A stretch of DNA of 64,000 bases, taken from DATBJJ01 sp963750915. Its GTDB lineage: Bacteria; Acidobacteriota; Vicinamibacteria; Vicinamibacterales; 2-12-FULL-66-21. Location of the stretch: the NCBI GenBank assembly GCA_963750915.1, contig CAVVSF010000002.1, forward strand, positions 729,572-793,571. The letters run 5' to 3'. A program made the position numbers and the translations under genes. The notes below the pieces were generated by a model. The model was not told where the DNA came from. It did not search any database and saw only the letters and a program-made list of their open reading frames with translations. Below, one piece after another: positions 37,601 through 48,043 of the stretch (position 1 is the stretch's first letter; the number at the start of each line of letters is the position of its first letter).

Positions 37601-37660
37601 AAATCCCGTAGGGTGGGGGGCGACCGGGCACCAGCGGAGAACTGCCGAGGCCACCTGCCG

Positions 37661-38818
37661 TTATGCGAGCGCCTTCCAGCGCAGGCGAATCAGGCACGCG
37701 GCAATCAGTATCGCGCCGACGCTGCCCGCACCATTCTCCACGAGCCAGATGTAAAGCGTGCGCCTCAGCACGTCGAAGATCAGGAAACTGGAGAGAATGA
37801 AGGCCGTCATCGCGACCGCGCGCCAGGCCCTCGACGAGTCGCGCCATCGATCGACGATGCACATGTACCCCGGCAGCCCGAGCAGGAGCACGTAGTCCCA
37901 TCCTTGCGGCGACAGCAGCGGAATCAGCACAGAGAAGTACGCCGCCTCGAGATAGTTCGGCTCGGTCACGTGTCGCCGCCAGAACATGACGGCGCCGCCC
38001 GCCGCGACAGCGATCACGGCCGACACGAGCGCGAGGGCGCTGGCGAGCGGGCTCGGCCCGAGCCACTTCGCCCACATCGAGGCGAACGAAATGTTGTCCG
38101 CGGAGAGCAGGTTGGGTGCGGTGGTGTCGGTGACGGTGCGATACCACTCGTACAGCAGCGTCAAGTTGCCATTCCAGCCGTAGGAGAGGGCCGGCAGGAG
38201 GAGGCCGGCTACCATCACCAGCGTGAACGGTACGAACGGCCGCCATCCGAAGGTTCGTGCCAGCCACGGCACGTACACGAGGGCATACGGCTTGACGAAC
38301 ACGCCGGCGGCGACGGCGGCTCCGGCCGCCGGTCCCCGGCCGCGCTGGGCGGCGATGACCGCGCCGATCAGCAGCAACCCGACCGGCAGATTGAATTGTC
38401 CGAACGCCAGTTCCTTGACGAAGAACTTGCCGTTGAGGAGGACCGTGAGCCAGACGAGCACCTGCGCTGACAGCCGCCGATCGGGCAGAGCGATCAGCGA
38501 CAACCGCACGAACGCGAAGGCCATGGCAACGGTCAGCGTGAACCACGTGACCTCTGCGACCTGCTTGGGCATCCATGTGAAGGGCACCATCAGCTGCGCG
38601 AACGCCGGCAGGTACTTGTACTGGTAATGCCCATCGTCGGGCCTGTACAGCGGCTCATGGGCAACGAAGCGCCCGGCCGCGGTGTACGGCACCGCGAAGT
38701 CGACGAGCTCGGAGCGGTTCAAGCGTACGAGGCCGTAGGCGCCGGCGACGAGGAGGACGACCACCACCGCACGGACGAGCGACCATTGACGGGTTGGCAC
38801 CGGGGGAGGGTACCTCAC
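37661..38818 (-). CDS. GT87-family polytopic glycosyltransferase (DUF2029)
   Basis: A 385-residue integral membrane protein with about nine hydrophobic segments. An Asp close after the first helix (SELVDFAVPYTAAGRFV) and DDGHYQYKYLPAFAQL match the polyprenyl-phosphate-mannose-dependent GT87 family, in which an Asp in the first loop is catalytic; FVKPYALVYVPWL and LSPQGWDYVLLL are other typical segments. Such enzymes add mannose-type sugars to envelope glycans on the outer face of the inner membrane. The start is GTG 38818. It is divergent from a GT9 enzyme, indicating a small glycan locus. Confidence 0.85.
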   Translation of the reverse strand: MRYPPPVPTRQWSLVRAVVVVLLVAGAYGLVRLNRSELVDFAVPYTAAGRFVAHEPLYRPDDGHYQYKYLPAFAQLMVPFTWMPKQVAEVTWFTLTVAMAFAFVRLSLIALPDRRLSAQVLVWLTVLLNGKFFVKELAFGQFNLPVGLLLIGAVIAAQRGRGPAAGAAVAAGVFVKPYALVYVPWLARTFGWRPFVPFTLVMVAGLLLPALSYGWNGNLTLLYEWYRTVTDTTAPNLLSADNISFASMWAKWLGPSPLASALALVSAVIAVAAGGAVMFWRRHVTEPNYLEAAYFSVLIPLLSPQGWDYVLLLGLPGYMCIVDRWRDSSRAWRAVAMTAFILSSFLIFDVLRRTLYIWLVENGAGSVGAILIAACLIRLRWKALA

Positions 38819-38889
38819 TCAGCGAGTGACCGGGACGACGATTTGCTGATTCGTCATGTAGTTGGGCAGAATGATCAGCGAGTGCGACT

Positions 38890-40149
38890 GTGACTCCAAA
38901 TCTCATGCGGGCCATCGACTTCTGGGTCGGCATCCCGCTGACGTTCTGCCTGACGGTTGTCTGCCGCGTCCAGCGCTTCCTGGGTCTCTCCGCTTCACCC
39001 GCCGGCGCACCGCGCAACATTCTGTTCATTCAGCTCGCCGAAATGGGGACGATGGTCATCGCTTCCCCGGCCCTGAGAAAGGCGCGCGCGCTCTTCCCGG
39101 ATGCCACGTTCCACTTCCTGTGCTTCGGTGAGATTCGGTCGAGCGTGGAGATGCTGGGGATTATTCCTTCGGAGAATATCCTCGCCATCGACGCGCGCTC
39201 GATCCTGTCACTCGTGCGTGATTCGCTTCTCTTTCCATGGCGTGCGCGCCGCCGCCGGATCGACACGGTCATCAACACGGAGGCATTCGTCAGGTACAGC
39301 AGCGTGTTGAGCTACATCTCCGGCGCGCGCCGGCGGGTCGGTTTCCACCGCTTCAACCAGGAGGGCATGTACACCGGCGATCTGTTGACACACAAGGTGC
39401 TCTACAACGGACAGATCCATGCGGCGCACACGTTCCTCGACCTGGTCCACGCGCTCGAAGCTCCTCCCGGCAATGTGCCTCGCGTCAAGCGACCCAAGGC
39501 GGCGGACTGCCTCGACGTGCCGAAGGTCGTGACCGATGCAGCGGCGGCTGACGCCATCTGGCGCAAGCTTCAGGCCATTGCTCCCGACATCGGCCCGACC
39601 CGGAAGCTCGTGGTGATCAACCCGAACGCAAGCGCCAAGTTTCCGATGCGCCGCCTGCCTCTCGAGTCGTTCACCAGGCTCGTCCGTCAGCTGCTCGAGG
39701 ACCCCGAGGTCTTCGTCCTGATAACTGGTGTCGCGAGTGAGAAGCCCGACGCTGAGTACATCTGCTCGCAGGTCGCATCGCCGCGCGCGCTGGACCTCGC
39801 TGGTCGAACAACCCTGACCGAGCTGCTGCACCTGTTCGACCTGGCGCATGTGCTGGTCACGAACGACTCCGGGCCGGCACACTTCGCCGCGTTGACGCGC
39901 ATCCACGTCATCGTCTTTTTCGGCCCTGAGATCCCCGAACGCTACCGGCCCCTGACGGCAACCTCGGACGTCGTCCACACCGGATACTCGTGCAGTCCGT
40001 GCATCGGTCCGTACAATCAGCGGCTGTCGCCCTGTAACGACAATCTGTGTCTGAAGAGCATCAACGTCGACGAGATTGCAGTGCTCGTTCGATCGCGCCT
40101 CGAGGCGGCTCGGTCGGCAGCGTCTACGTTTCCCATCAACGTTTCGTGA
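38890..40149 (+). CDS. GT9-family glycosyltransferase (heptosyltransferase-like)
   Basis: A 419-residue protein with a GT-B fold of family 9. The N-terminal domain has ILFIQLAEMGTMVIASPALR and FHFLCFGEIR. The C-terminal nucleotide-sugar domain has VVINPNASAKFPMRRLPLESF, LDLAGRTTLTELLHLF and VLVTNDSGPAHFA. A cysteine-rich C-terminal stretch (SCSPCIGPYNQRLSPCNDNLC) is common in acidobacterial GT9 proteins. Starts are GTG 38890 or ATG 38905. An N-terminal hydrophobic stretch may hold it at the membrane. It likely adds heptose or a related sugar to LPS core or a surface glycan; the acceptor is unknown. Confidence 0.87.
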   Translation: MTPNLMRAIDFWVGIPLTFCLTVVCRVQRFLGLSASPAGAPRNILFIQLAEMGTMVIASPALRKARALFPDATFHFLCFGEIRSSVEMLGIIPSENILAIDARSILSLVRDSLLFPWRARRRRIDTVINTEAFVRYSSVLSYISGARRRVGFHRFNQEGMYTGDLLTHKVLYNGQIHAAHTFLDLVHALEAPPGNVPRVKRPKAADCLDVPKVVTDAAAADAIWRKLQAIAPDIGPTRKLVVINPNASAKFPMRRLPLESFTRLVRQLLEDPEVFVLITGVASEKPDAEYICSQVASPRALDLAGRTTLTELLHLFDLAHVLVTNDSGPAHFAALTRIHVIVFFGPEIPERYRPLTATSDVVHTGYSCSPCIGPYNQRLSPCNDNLCLKSINVDEIAVLVRSRLEAARSAASTFPINVS

Positions 40150-40187
40150 ACGCTGGTTCTGTCGCGTGGTGTTAGTCTTGTCCGCGA

Positions 40188-41468
40188 ATGGCGTCGTTCT
40201 TCAAGCAGCTGCTCGGTCGCGGCGAGCCCAAGGCGGAAGGGGCACCTGCGCAGAGCCGCAGGCTGTGGCGGCCGGACGTCTCGGCTGATGACTTCGTCGA
40301 GATGGGCTTTCGCATCGTTCTCGGTCGCATTCCGAAGGACTTCGAACGCGGAGAGCACCTGCGCGGGCTCGAAGCCGGGCGTTCCCGGGATGACGTGCGT
40401 CAGGCGATGGTCAAGTCGCCTGAGTTCCTGCTGCGGCGGCGCGAGTGGCGCGTCAGGCTGCCTCCTCCTGCAGGGGCCTCCCCGATACTCGACGAGCTCG
40501 GGTCAGACGATGAGTTCGTCGGCTACTGCTATCAGTTCCTGCTGGGTCGAGCGGTCGACGACAGCGGCCTCGACCATTGCCGGACGCAGCTCCGGGAGGG
40601 CGCGCCGCGCGAGTGGGTCGTCCGCACGCTGAGCACGTCCCGCGAGTTCAACGACCGCTTCGGCGGCCTGACGAACACCGGCACGCCGCCTACGGACGTG
40701 CAGCTCTGCGAGCTCGCCAACCCTGCGAAGTGGGACAACCCCGAGTGGTTGGAGATCCTCCTTTCCTACGTCGTCATCGCCGATCACAAGGAAGCGATGC
40801 ACCGGAAGGGGTACGAGTTCACGCAGCTGATTTTTGGACTGAAGAAACTCGGCCGCCTGCGCGAAGACGCTCGCATGTTGAGCGTCGGCGCCGGCCATGA
40901 AGCCCCGGCATTCTGGCTCGCCAACCACGTCGGATCGGTGGTCGCGACCGATCTGTACGCGGGCGACTGGCAGTCCGTCGGCGCACGCGAGGGCGACGCC
41001 GGGGTGATGGCGCGGCCGGAGCAGTTCGCCCCCTTCGAGTATCGGCGGGAGCACCTCACCTTCATGAGGATGGACGGCTGCCAGCTCGGTTTCCAGGACG
41101 CGTCGTTCGACGTCGCGTACTCGCTGTCGTCGATCGAGCATTTCGGCGGCGTGGCCGGCGCCAGGCGCGCTGTCGGTGAGATGGCCAGGGTCGTCAAGCC
41201 GGGAGGCGTGGTGGCGATCGCCACCGACTGGCGGGTCGATGGGCCGCCTGCCGAGGAAGTGTTCACGCCGGAAGAGGTGCGACAGATTCTCGACATTCCC
41301 GGATTGCGACTCGTCCAGCCTATCGACGATCGGGTATGGAGCCGCTACGAGATCGAAGTCGTCGACGTGCGGAAGACGCCGCTGAAAACGCCGCACATGC
41401 TGCTACGTCAGGACGAAACTGTCTTCACGTCGGTGATGGTGTTCCTGGAAAAGGCGGAACAACCCTAG
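40188..41468 (+). CDS. DUF4214 repeats fused to a SAM-dependent methyltransferase
   Basis: A 426-residue protein. Two DUF4214-type repeats (ADDFVEMGFRIVLGRIPKD at about 31 and DEFVGYCYQFLLGRAVDDSG at about 107) precede a class I methyltransferase (about 225-345). The methyltransferase has the SAM motif MLSVGAGHEAPAFWLAN, the acidic VVATDLY and FDVAYSLSSIEHFGG. DUF4214 occurs in surface proteins and beside glycan-modifying enzymes. Proximity to GT9 and GT87 genes suggests methylation of a sugar or polysaccharide. Its TAG stop overlaps the TAG of the convergent channel gene in one CTAG palindrome (41465-41468). Confidence 0.85.
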   Translation: MASFFKQLLGRGEPKAEGAPAQSRRLWRPDVSADDFVEMGFRIVLGRIPKDFERGEHLRGLEAGRSRDDVRQAMVKSPEFLLRRREWRVRLPPPAGASPILDELGSDDEFVGYCYQFLLGRAVDDSGLDHCRTQLREGAPREWVVRTLSTSREFNDRFGGLTNTGTPPTDVQLCELANPAKWDNPEWLEILLSYVVIADHKEAMHRKGYEFTQLIFGLKKLGRLREDARMLSVGAGHEAPAFWLANHVGSVVATDLYAGDWQSVGAREGDAGVMARPEQFAPFEYRREHLTFMRMDGCQLGFQDASFDVAYSLSSIEHFGGVAGARRAVGEMARVVKPGGVVAIATDWRVDGPPAEEVFTPEEVRQILDIPGLRLVQPIDDRVWSRYEIEVVDVRKTPLKTPHMLLRQDETVFTSVMVFLEKAEQP

Positions 41469-42598
41469 GCGGCGTCGGGTGGCTGCAGCCGCGAAAGATC
41501 CGGCAGCGTCTGGCTCAGCAAGATCAGCTGATCGCCTTCGTGCAGCGGCCCCGCTTCACCGCCAACCGGGTTGAGCATCATCGTGTCACCGCGATAGAGC
41601 CCGATGAGAAGGCACGCCTTCATGCTCGTGCGATCGGGCAGGAACACGTTCGACGCCGCGACGAAATCCATCCCGATCAGCCGGGCCGGCACCGGCACGA
41701 GGTACATCTCGTTGGCGTCACGCCGGACCGATAGCAGCTCTTGATACACACGCGTCATGCCGTGAAACAGCGAGGCGCGTGCCATCAGCCGCAGGCCGAA
41801 ATCAGCGGCCGAGATCACTTCGTCTGCGCCCGACTTGCGCATGTGCGGCCGGTATTTCGGATCCTGGCACTCAGCCACGATGTTCGGCTGGCGCTCCTGC
41901 ACGCAAGCGTTCTTGACGGCAATGCAGCACACGATGGTTTTTCCGTCGGCGTGCTTGTCCTGGCGGTCATCCGACAGGATGACGACGGAATGCGCCTGCG
42001 CAACCTTGGCGCGGCGCAGGATCACTTCGTTGGCGGGGTCGCCTTTGACGATATAGACGTCGTTGAAGGCGGCCTCATCCTGTTTGTCCGGCAGCACGAC
42101 TTCGTCGGGTGTGTCGTGAACGATCACGACTGGCCGCTTGTCGACGACGATACCGCTGTGCACTTCGCGTATCCAGTCCAGTGCTCGCGGCGACCAGTTG
42201 CACAGCACCAGATGGCCCGACATTTCAAGGTTGGACACCTCACGACTCCTTAATGAACGTTCGATCAGGATTGACGCGACGCTGGCCGTGAACAAACCGG
42301 CCAGGGCGACACCGACGACGAGCACGCCGGAAACAACGATCCGCCCGACAGGAGTGCCGGGCGCGTTGTTGAGCCCGCTGAAGAGGGTGACCCAGACGTT
42401 CCAGAGCGACTCGCGCCACGTCGCGAACGCCGGAGTCGTGCCACGCTCCGCGAAGTAGAGTGCGGTGCCGCTGACGATCCAGATCACGACGATACTGGTC
42501 AGGATCTTCCAGACCTGGTGACGGTTCCACGCCGTCAGCACGCGAAGCAAGGTGTCGCGCCACGACGCCGTGTCCCGAGCCTGGCCGGGCTCGCTCAA
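41465..42598 (-). CDS. RCK-domain ion-channel-like protein with atypical pore
   Basis: A 377-residue protein. Two membrane helices (KILTSIVVIWIVSGTALYFA and VVSGVLVVGVALAGLFTASVA) flank a pore-loop-like segment containing TLFSGLNNAPGTPVGR. A TrkA-N/RCK Rossmann domain follows (MSGHLVLCNWSPRALDWIREV, VYIVKGDPANEVILRRA) and then a TrkA-C-like domain (PVPARLIGMDFVAAS). The layout is that of MthK-type channels, but TVGYGD is replaced by a sequence with no GYG. It may conduct another ion or be a DMI1/CASTOR-type relative. No transporter partner is adjacent. Confidence 0.82.
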   Translation of the reverse strand: MSEPGQARDTASWRDTLLRVLTAWNRHQVWKILTSIVVIWIVSGTALYFAERGTTPAFATWRESLWNVWVTLFSGLNNAPGTPVGRIVVSGVLVVGVALAGLFTASVASILIERSLRSREVSNLEMSGHLVLCNWSPRALDWIREVHSGIVVDKRPVVIVHDTPDEVVLPDKQDEAAFNDVYIVKGDPANEVILRRAKVAQAHSVVILSDDRQDKHADGKTIVCCIAVKNACVQERQPNIVAECQDPKYRPHMRKSGADEVISAADFGLRLMARASLFHGMTRVYQELLSVRRDANEMYLVPVPARLIGMDFVAASNVFLPDRTSMKACLLIGLYRGDTMMLNPVGGEAGPLHEGDQLILLSQTLPDLSRLQPPDAA

Positions 42599-42687
42599 GG
42601 CCGGGCCTCGGCGCCGGAGTGATTAGTCATTTCCATGGTCCGCGTGCGGGCCTCGCCCCCGGGGCGGCCCGGCATCAGGATACCGCT

Positions 42688-43668
42688 TTAGAACTTGACG
42701 ACGAGCGCCGTCCGGAAGATGGTATCCAGCTTGTCCTTCCGCGCGTCCGCGGAGCCGAGCACGAGCTTCGACCCGCTGGATGACACAGTCCTGAAGATCT
42801 CGTCACCTGAGCCCGGGATCCCATCCGGGTTAATCAGCTCGACGAAGGCGATGACGTCAAGGTCGGACTCGAGCGCCGGCTCGTTCTCGTACAGCCACTG
42901 GAGACTGACCTTGAGTGAGACGCGGCTGACGACCGCCACCGTCAACGCGCTCGTGGTGTTGATCGAGTAGTCGGCGGCATCGGAAAGGTTGACGTTCGAT
43001 GCGAACTTGTGGTCGAACGTGGTTCCCGCGTTGAACCGCTCCATGTACTCCCAGCCGAGACGGCCGCCGGCGAAGCGGCGGTCCTTGTCCGGATCGGGCT
43101 CCTCCTCCTCGCGATCGCTGTAGCTGAAGCCATAGCTGGTGGTGAAGCGCCGCCGCGCCGTGTCCACCCACTTGTTCCCGACACCGGCATGCGCGATGAA
43201 GCGGTTCAGGATGCCGGCATCGTCGTTGCGATCCCAGCTTCCACCTGCGTTCCAGAAGAATGCCGGCGAGATATTGCGTTCGTAGCTTCCGCTGATGAGG
43301 TAATTGGCGACGTCCGGAGTCGGGTCAGGCTGGACGAGCGACGTCGGCGGGTTGACTGGCGCGCCTCCGACCGGGAACTCGAGGCCGGGCCCGACCATGA
43401 AGAAGCGGTCATCCGACGTTTTCGAGCGAACGACGTTCCCTTCGAGCTCGAAGCGGGCGTCCTTCCAGACGTGCCGCAGCTGATCGTTGAATCCCCAGGT
43501 CTGGGCCGCCGAGTTGCCGGCGGTGATGACGAGACTGAGATCCGTGGTGTTGGACCATCCCAGCTTCGGCGGTTCCTTGGGTTTGTCCTGCGCACATGCG
43601 TCCTCGAGCCCGACGCCAAACCAGGCCACAAGGCACATGGCCAGCACTCCATTCTGAGACCGCGACAT
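42688..43668 (-). CDS. DUF481 family outer-membrane beta-barrel protein
   Basis: A 326-residue protein with a signal peptide (VLAMCLVAWFGVGLEDACA). The mature part starts LGWSNTTDLSLVITAGNSAAQTWG, the hallmark opening of DUF481/YdiY proteins, and continues as alternating beta-strands with aromatic girdles. It ends FRTALVVKF, with terminal Phe for outer-membrane insertion. Function in the family is unknown, although YdiY-type proteins are often acid- or salt-responsive. GGGGGG precedes the ATG as a possible ribosome-binding site. Confidence 0.87.
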   Translation of the reverse strand: MSRSQNGVLAMCLVAWFGVGLEDACAQDKPKEPPKLGWSNTTDLSLVITAGNSAAQTWGFNDQLRHVWKDARFELEGNVVRSKTSDDRFFMVGPGLEFPVGGAPVNPPTSLVQPDPTPDVANYLISGSYERNISPAFFWNAGGSWDRNDDAGILNRFIAHAGVGNKWVDTARRRFTTSYGFSYSDREEEEPDPDKDRRFAGGRLGWEYMERFNAGTTFDHKFASNVNLSDAADYSINTTSALTVAVVSRVSLKVSLQWLYENEPALESDLDVIAFVELINPDGIPGSGDEIFRTVSSSGSKLVLGSADARKDKLDTIFRTALVVKF

Positions 43669-43821
43669 TTCGTGCCCCCCCTTTTCAAGTTTTCGTGGCG
43701 TCTGTGTGATCCGTCAGCCCAATCGCTCGAAAAGATCCTGTCGACCTGTCAGCCAGAGCCCAGCCGCCGTCTTCGACTACGAACGCGTGGCGTCATGCGA
43801 GATCGTTGCCGACTTGGCTCA

Positions 43822-45966
<2,145 letters not shown>

Positions 45967-46108
45967 AGATGGGCGCGGGCTCCAGCCCGCTCAGCCGCAA
46001 TTACTCTAATGCGCACGGCCCGTTGTGGCGAGGTTTGTTTCCGCCGAGAGAGCCTCCGCAGGGCCGTCACGGTATGATGGCGCCGGCCTCTCTCTGCCTC
46101 AGAGCTCG

Positions 46109-48004
46109 ATGTCCAACACCACCGTCCGACCCACTCTTGACGCCGCTCCTTCCGGTCGTCAACCTGGTTCCCGTCGGCAGTTGCTCGGCGCGCTGGCGCG
46201 CGCGGCCGCGGTGCTGCTCGTGTCCTGTACATATGTCGGCTATGTGTTTCGCATCCATGACCGCATCTTCTGGAGTGCAGGTCTCGGCGACTGGATTGAT
46301 CCCTACTTCATCAACGCCCTGCTGGAGCACTGGTATCGTGCGGTCGGCAACCTCAGCGATCCGGCGTCGCCGCCGATGTTCTTTCCGGCCGCGAGGACGC
46401 TGGGATACTCGCACGGACTGATCCTGTACGCGCCGTTCTACATCCTGCCGCGACTCGTGCTCCATCCGTTCGTCGCCGGCAGTCTGGCGCTGGCATTGGT
46501 GATGGAAACGGGCATCGTCTGCCTGTACTTGCTGCTGCGGCGCTTGAAGCTGTCCTTCGTCGAGGCGCTGCTGCTGACGGTGTTCTTTTTCTCGTCGCCG
46601 AATGTCATCAACGGCGCGACAGGTATCTGGGCGCAGCGTCTCTCGGTGTTTCTCATCCCGCCAATTCTTCTGCTCCTCAAAGTGGCGATGGAACGGCGCG
46701 TCGGAGCAATCGCGGTAGGAGCGGCGTGCGTCACCGGCCTCCTGGCGACGCTGCTGTACGCGCAGGATGTCTACACCGCGCATTTCGCCTCGCTGTTGCT
46801 CGCGTGCGGGCTTGCCGCCGTGCTCGCGGTCGACGGCGGCGTGAAGCCGGCGATGCTGACGTTCTGGCGGACTCAGTCGGTCGCCACACTCGCGGCTCTC
46901 GGGATCGCGATCGGCGCTGCCGCCTGGGCCTGGGCGATCGGGGCGTTCGGCGGTATCGACCTGCACCTGTTCGGGCTGAGGATCAGGTCTAACGCGTGGC
47001 GGCGTCCCGCGTGGCTGGCGCTGATCGCGGCGCTGGCGTGGCTCTGGATGAATCGACGGATGATCCGCGCGCGCGTGCCGCGGCCGAGCCGCCTGCTCGT
47101 CGGCTTTGCGGTCGGCGCCCTCGCGGGCACGACGACCGTGGCCTGGATGTATCTCGGCGCGTTTCTGGAGCACGGCGCGTTCCCCGAGGCCGACCTGTTG
47201 AAGTCGCTCTCGCGGGTCGGCCACTTGTCCTGGAGCCGTCCGGGCGAGGCGATCCAGGCGCTCCGCGGCTACCAGAGCATGCGGCCGTTCGTGCTGGCCC
47301 TTGCGCTCACGTGCCTGGCCTGGGTGCCGTGGCTCGGTGTCGAGAGGCGCCTGCGCCGCTACTGGCTCGGGATGCTCGCGGTGTCGGCGGTCGTAGTGCT
47401 GATCCCGTTCCGGTTCGGTGACGCGTCGGTGTGGAGAATGCTGATCGAGCCTTTACCCGGCTTCGGCGTGATCCGCGATCCCCTGCGCATCATCTATGTC
47501 TACGAGCTGGCGCTCGTCGTCGCGCTCGCCCTGCTGCTGGCCCCTCTTCCCTGGAAATCCACCTACCGAAGGGCGGCTATCGGATTGGTCGTGCTGCTGC
47601 TGGCGACAACCTGGAATCGCGACGTCTTCTGGTACTCTCGCCCGGTCGAGACGTTCCAGCGATGGGTCGCCGCGCCGATTGCCGTCGATCGGGCCTGCAG
47701 CAGCTTCTACATCAAAGGCGCGTCGAGCACCTACATGTCCCGCACCGACAACATGTGGGCGCTGTACAACATCGACGCGATGTTCGTGGCGTTCGCCCAC
47801 GGGCTGCCGACCCTGAATGGCTACAGCGCTTTGATGCCGGGGGGTTGGGAACTCAACAACCCGCAAGAGGCGGCGTACGCCGGGCGTGTCGCGCGGTGGA
47901 TCGAGGAGCATAACCTCACCGGCGTTTGCGAACTCGATATCGAAACGCGGGTGATGCAACCGGCCCCCCGGCCGGCGCCGGCAGACGTCAATCCGGCACG
48001 CTGA
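46109..48004 (+). CDS. Large polytopic membrane protein, glycosyltransferase-like
   Basis: A 631-residue protein from ATG 46109 with about twelve hydrophobic segments. An early loop with GDWIDPYFINALLEHWYR and an acidic pair, and a final soluble domain after VFWYSRPVETFQRW, resemble the C-type glycosyltransferases that use polyprenyl-phosphate sugars. No diagnostic catalytic motif is certain, so substrate and activity are open. The frame is open 28 codons upstream, but the ATG at 46109 is the first before a basic, then hydrophobic N-terminus. Confidence 0.75.
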   Translation: MSNTTVRPTLDAAPSGRQPGSRRQLLGALARAAAVLLVSCTYVGYVFRIHDRIFWSAGLGDWIDPYFINALLEHWYRAVGNLSDPASPPMFFPAARTLGYSHGLILYAPFYILPRLVLHPFVAGSLALALVMETGIVCLYLLLRRLKLSFVEALLLTVFFFSSPNVINGATGIWAQRLSVFLIPPILLLLKVAMERRVGAIAVGAACVTGLLATLLYAQDVYTAHFASLLLACGLAAVLAVDGGVKPAMLTFWRTQSVATLAALGIAIGAAAWAWAIGAFGGIDLHLFGLRIRSNAWRRPAWLALIAALAWLWMNRRMIRARVPRPSRLLVGFAVGALAGTTTVAWMYLGAFLEHGAFPEADLLKSLSRVGHLSWSRPGEAIQALRGYQSMRPFVLALALTCLAWVPWLGVERRLRRYWLGMLAVSAVVVLIPFRFGDASVWRMLIEPLPGFGVIRDPLRIIYVYELALVVALALLLAPLPWKSTYRRAAIGLVVLLLATTWNRDVFWYSRPVETFQRWVAAPIAVDRACSSFYIKGASSTYMSRTDNMWALYNIDAMFVAFAHGLPTLNGYSALMPGGWELNNPQEAAYAGRVARWIEEHNLTGVCELDIETRVMQPAPRPAPADVNPAR

Positions 48005-48043
48005 AAGTTGCGTTGCCGGGCTTCGTCCCGTTCCCTGCGGCGC

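Larger units (their letters stand above)
37312..37660. other. Gene-poor spacer with 17-bp tandem duplication and open plus-strand frame
   Basis: This stretch lies between the serine dehydratase start and the GT87 stop, both on the minus strand. It holds an exact 17-base tandem duplication at 37330-37363, then a plus-strand frame open without an initiator from about 37348 to 37611 (including NFLGRDTAVAVPGPGNP) with high third-position G/C, and a hairpin at 37559-37600. The frame could be a gene fragment; I do not recognise it. Confidence 0.4.
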
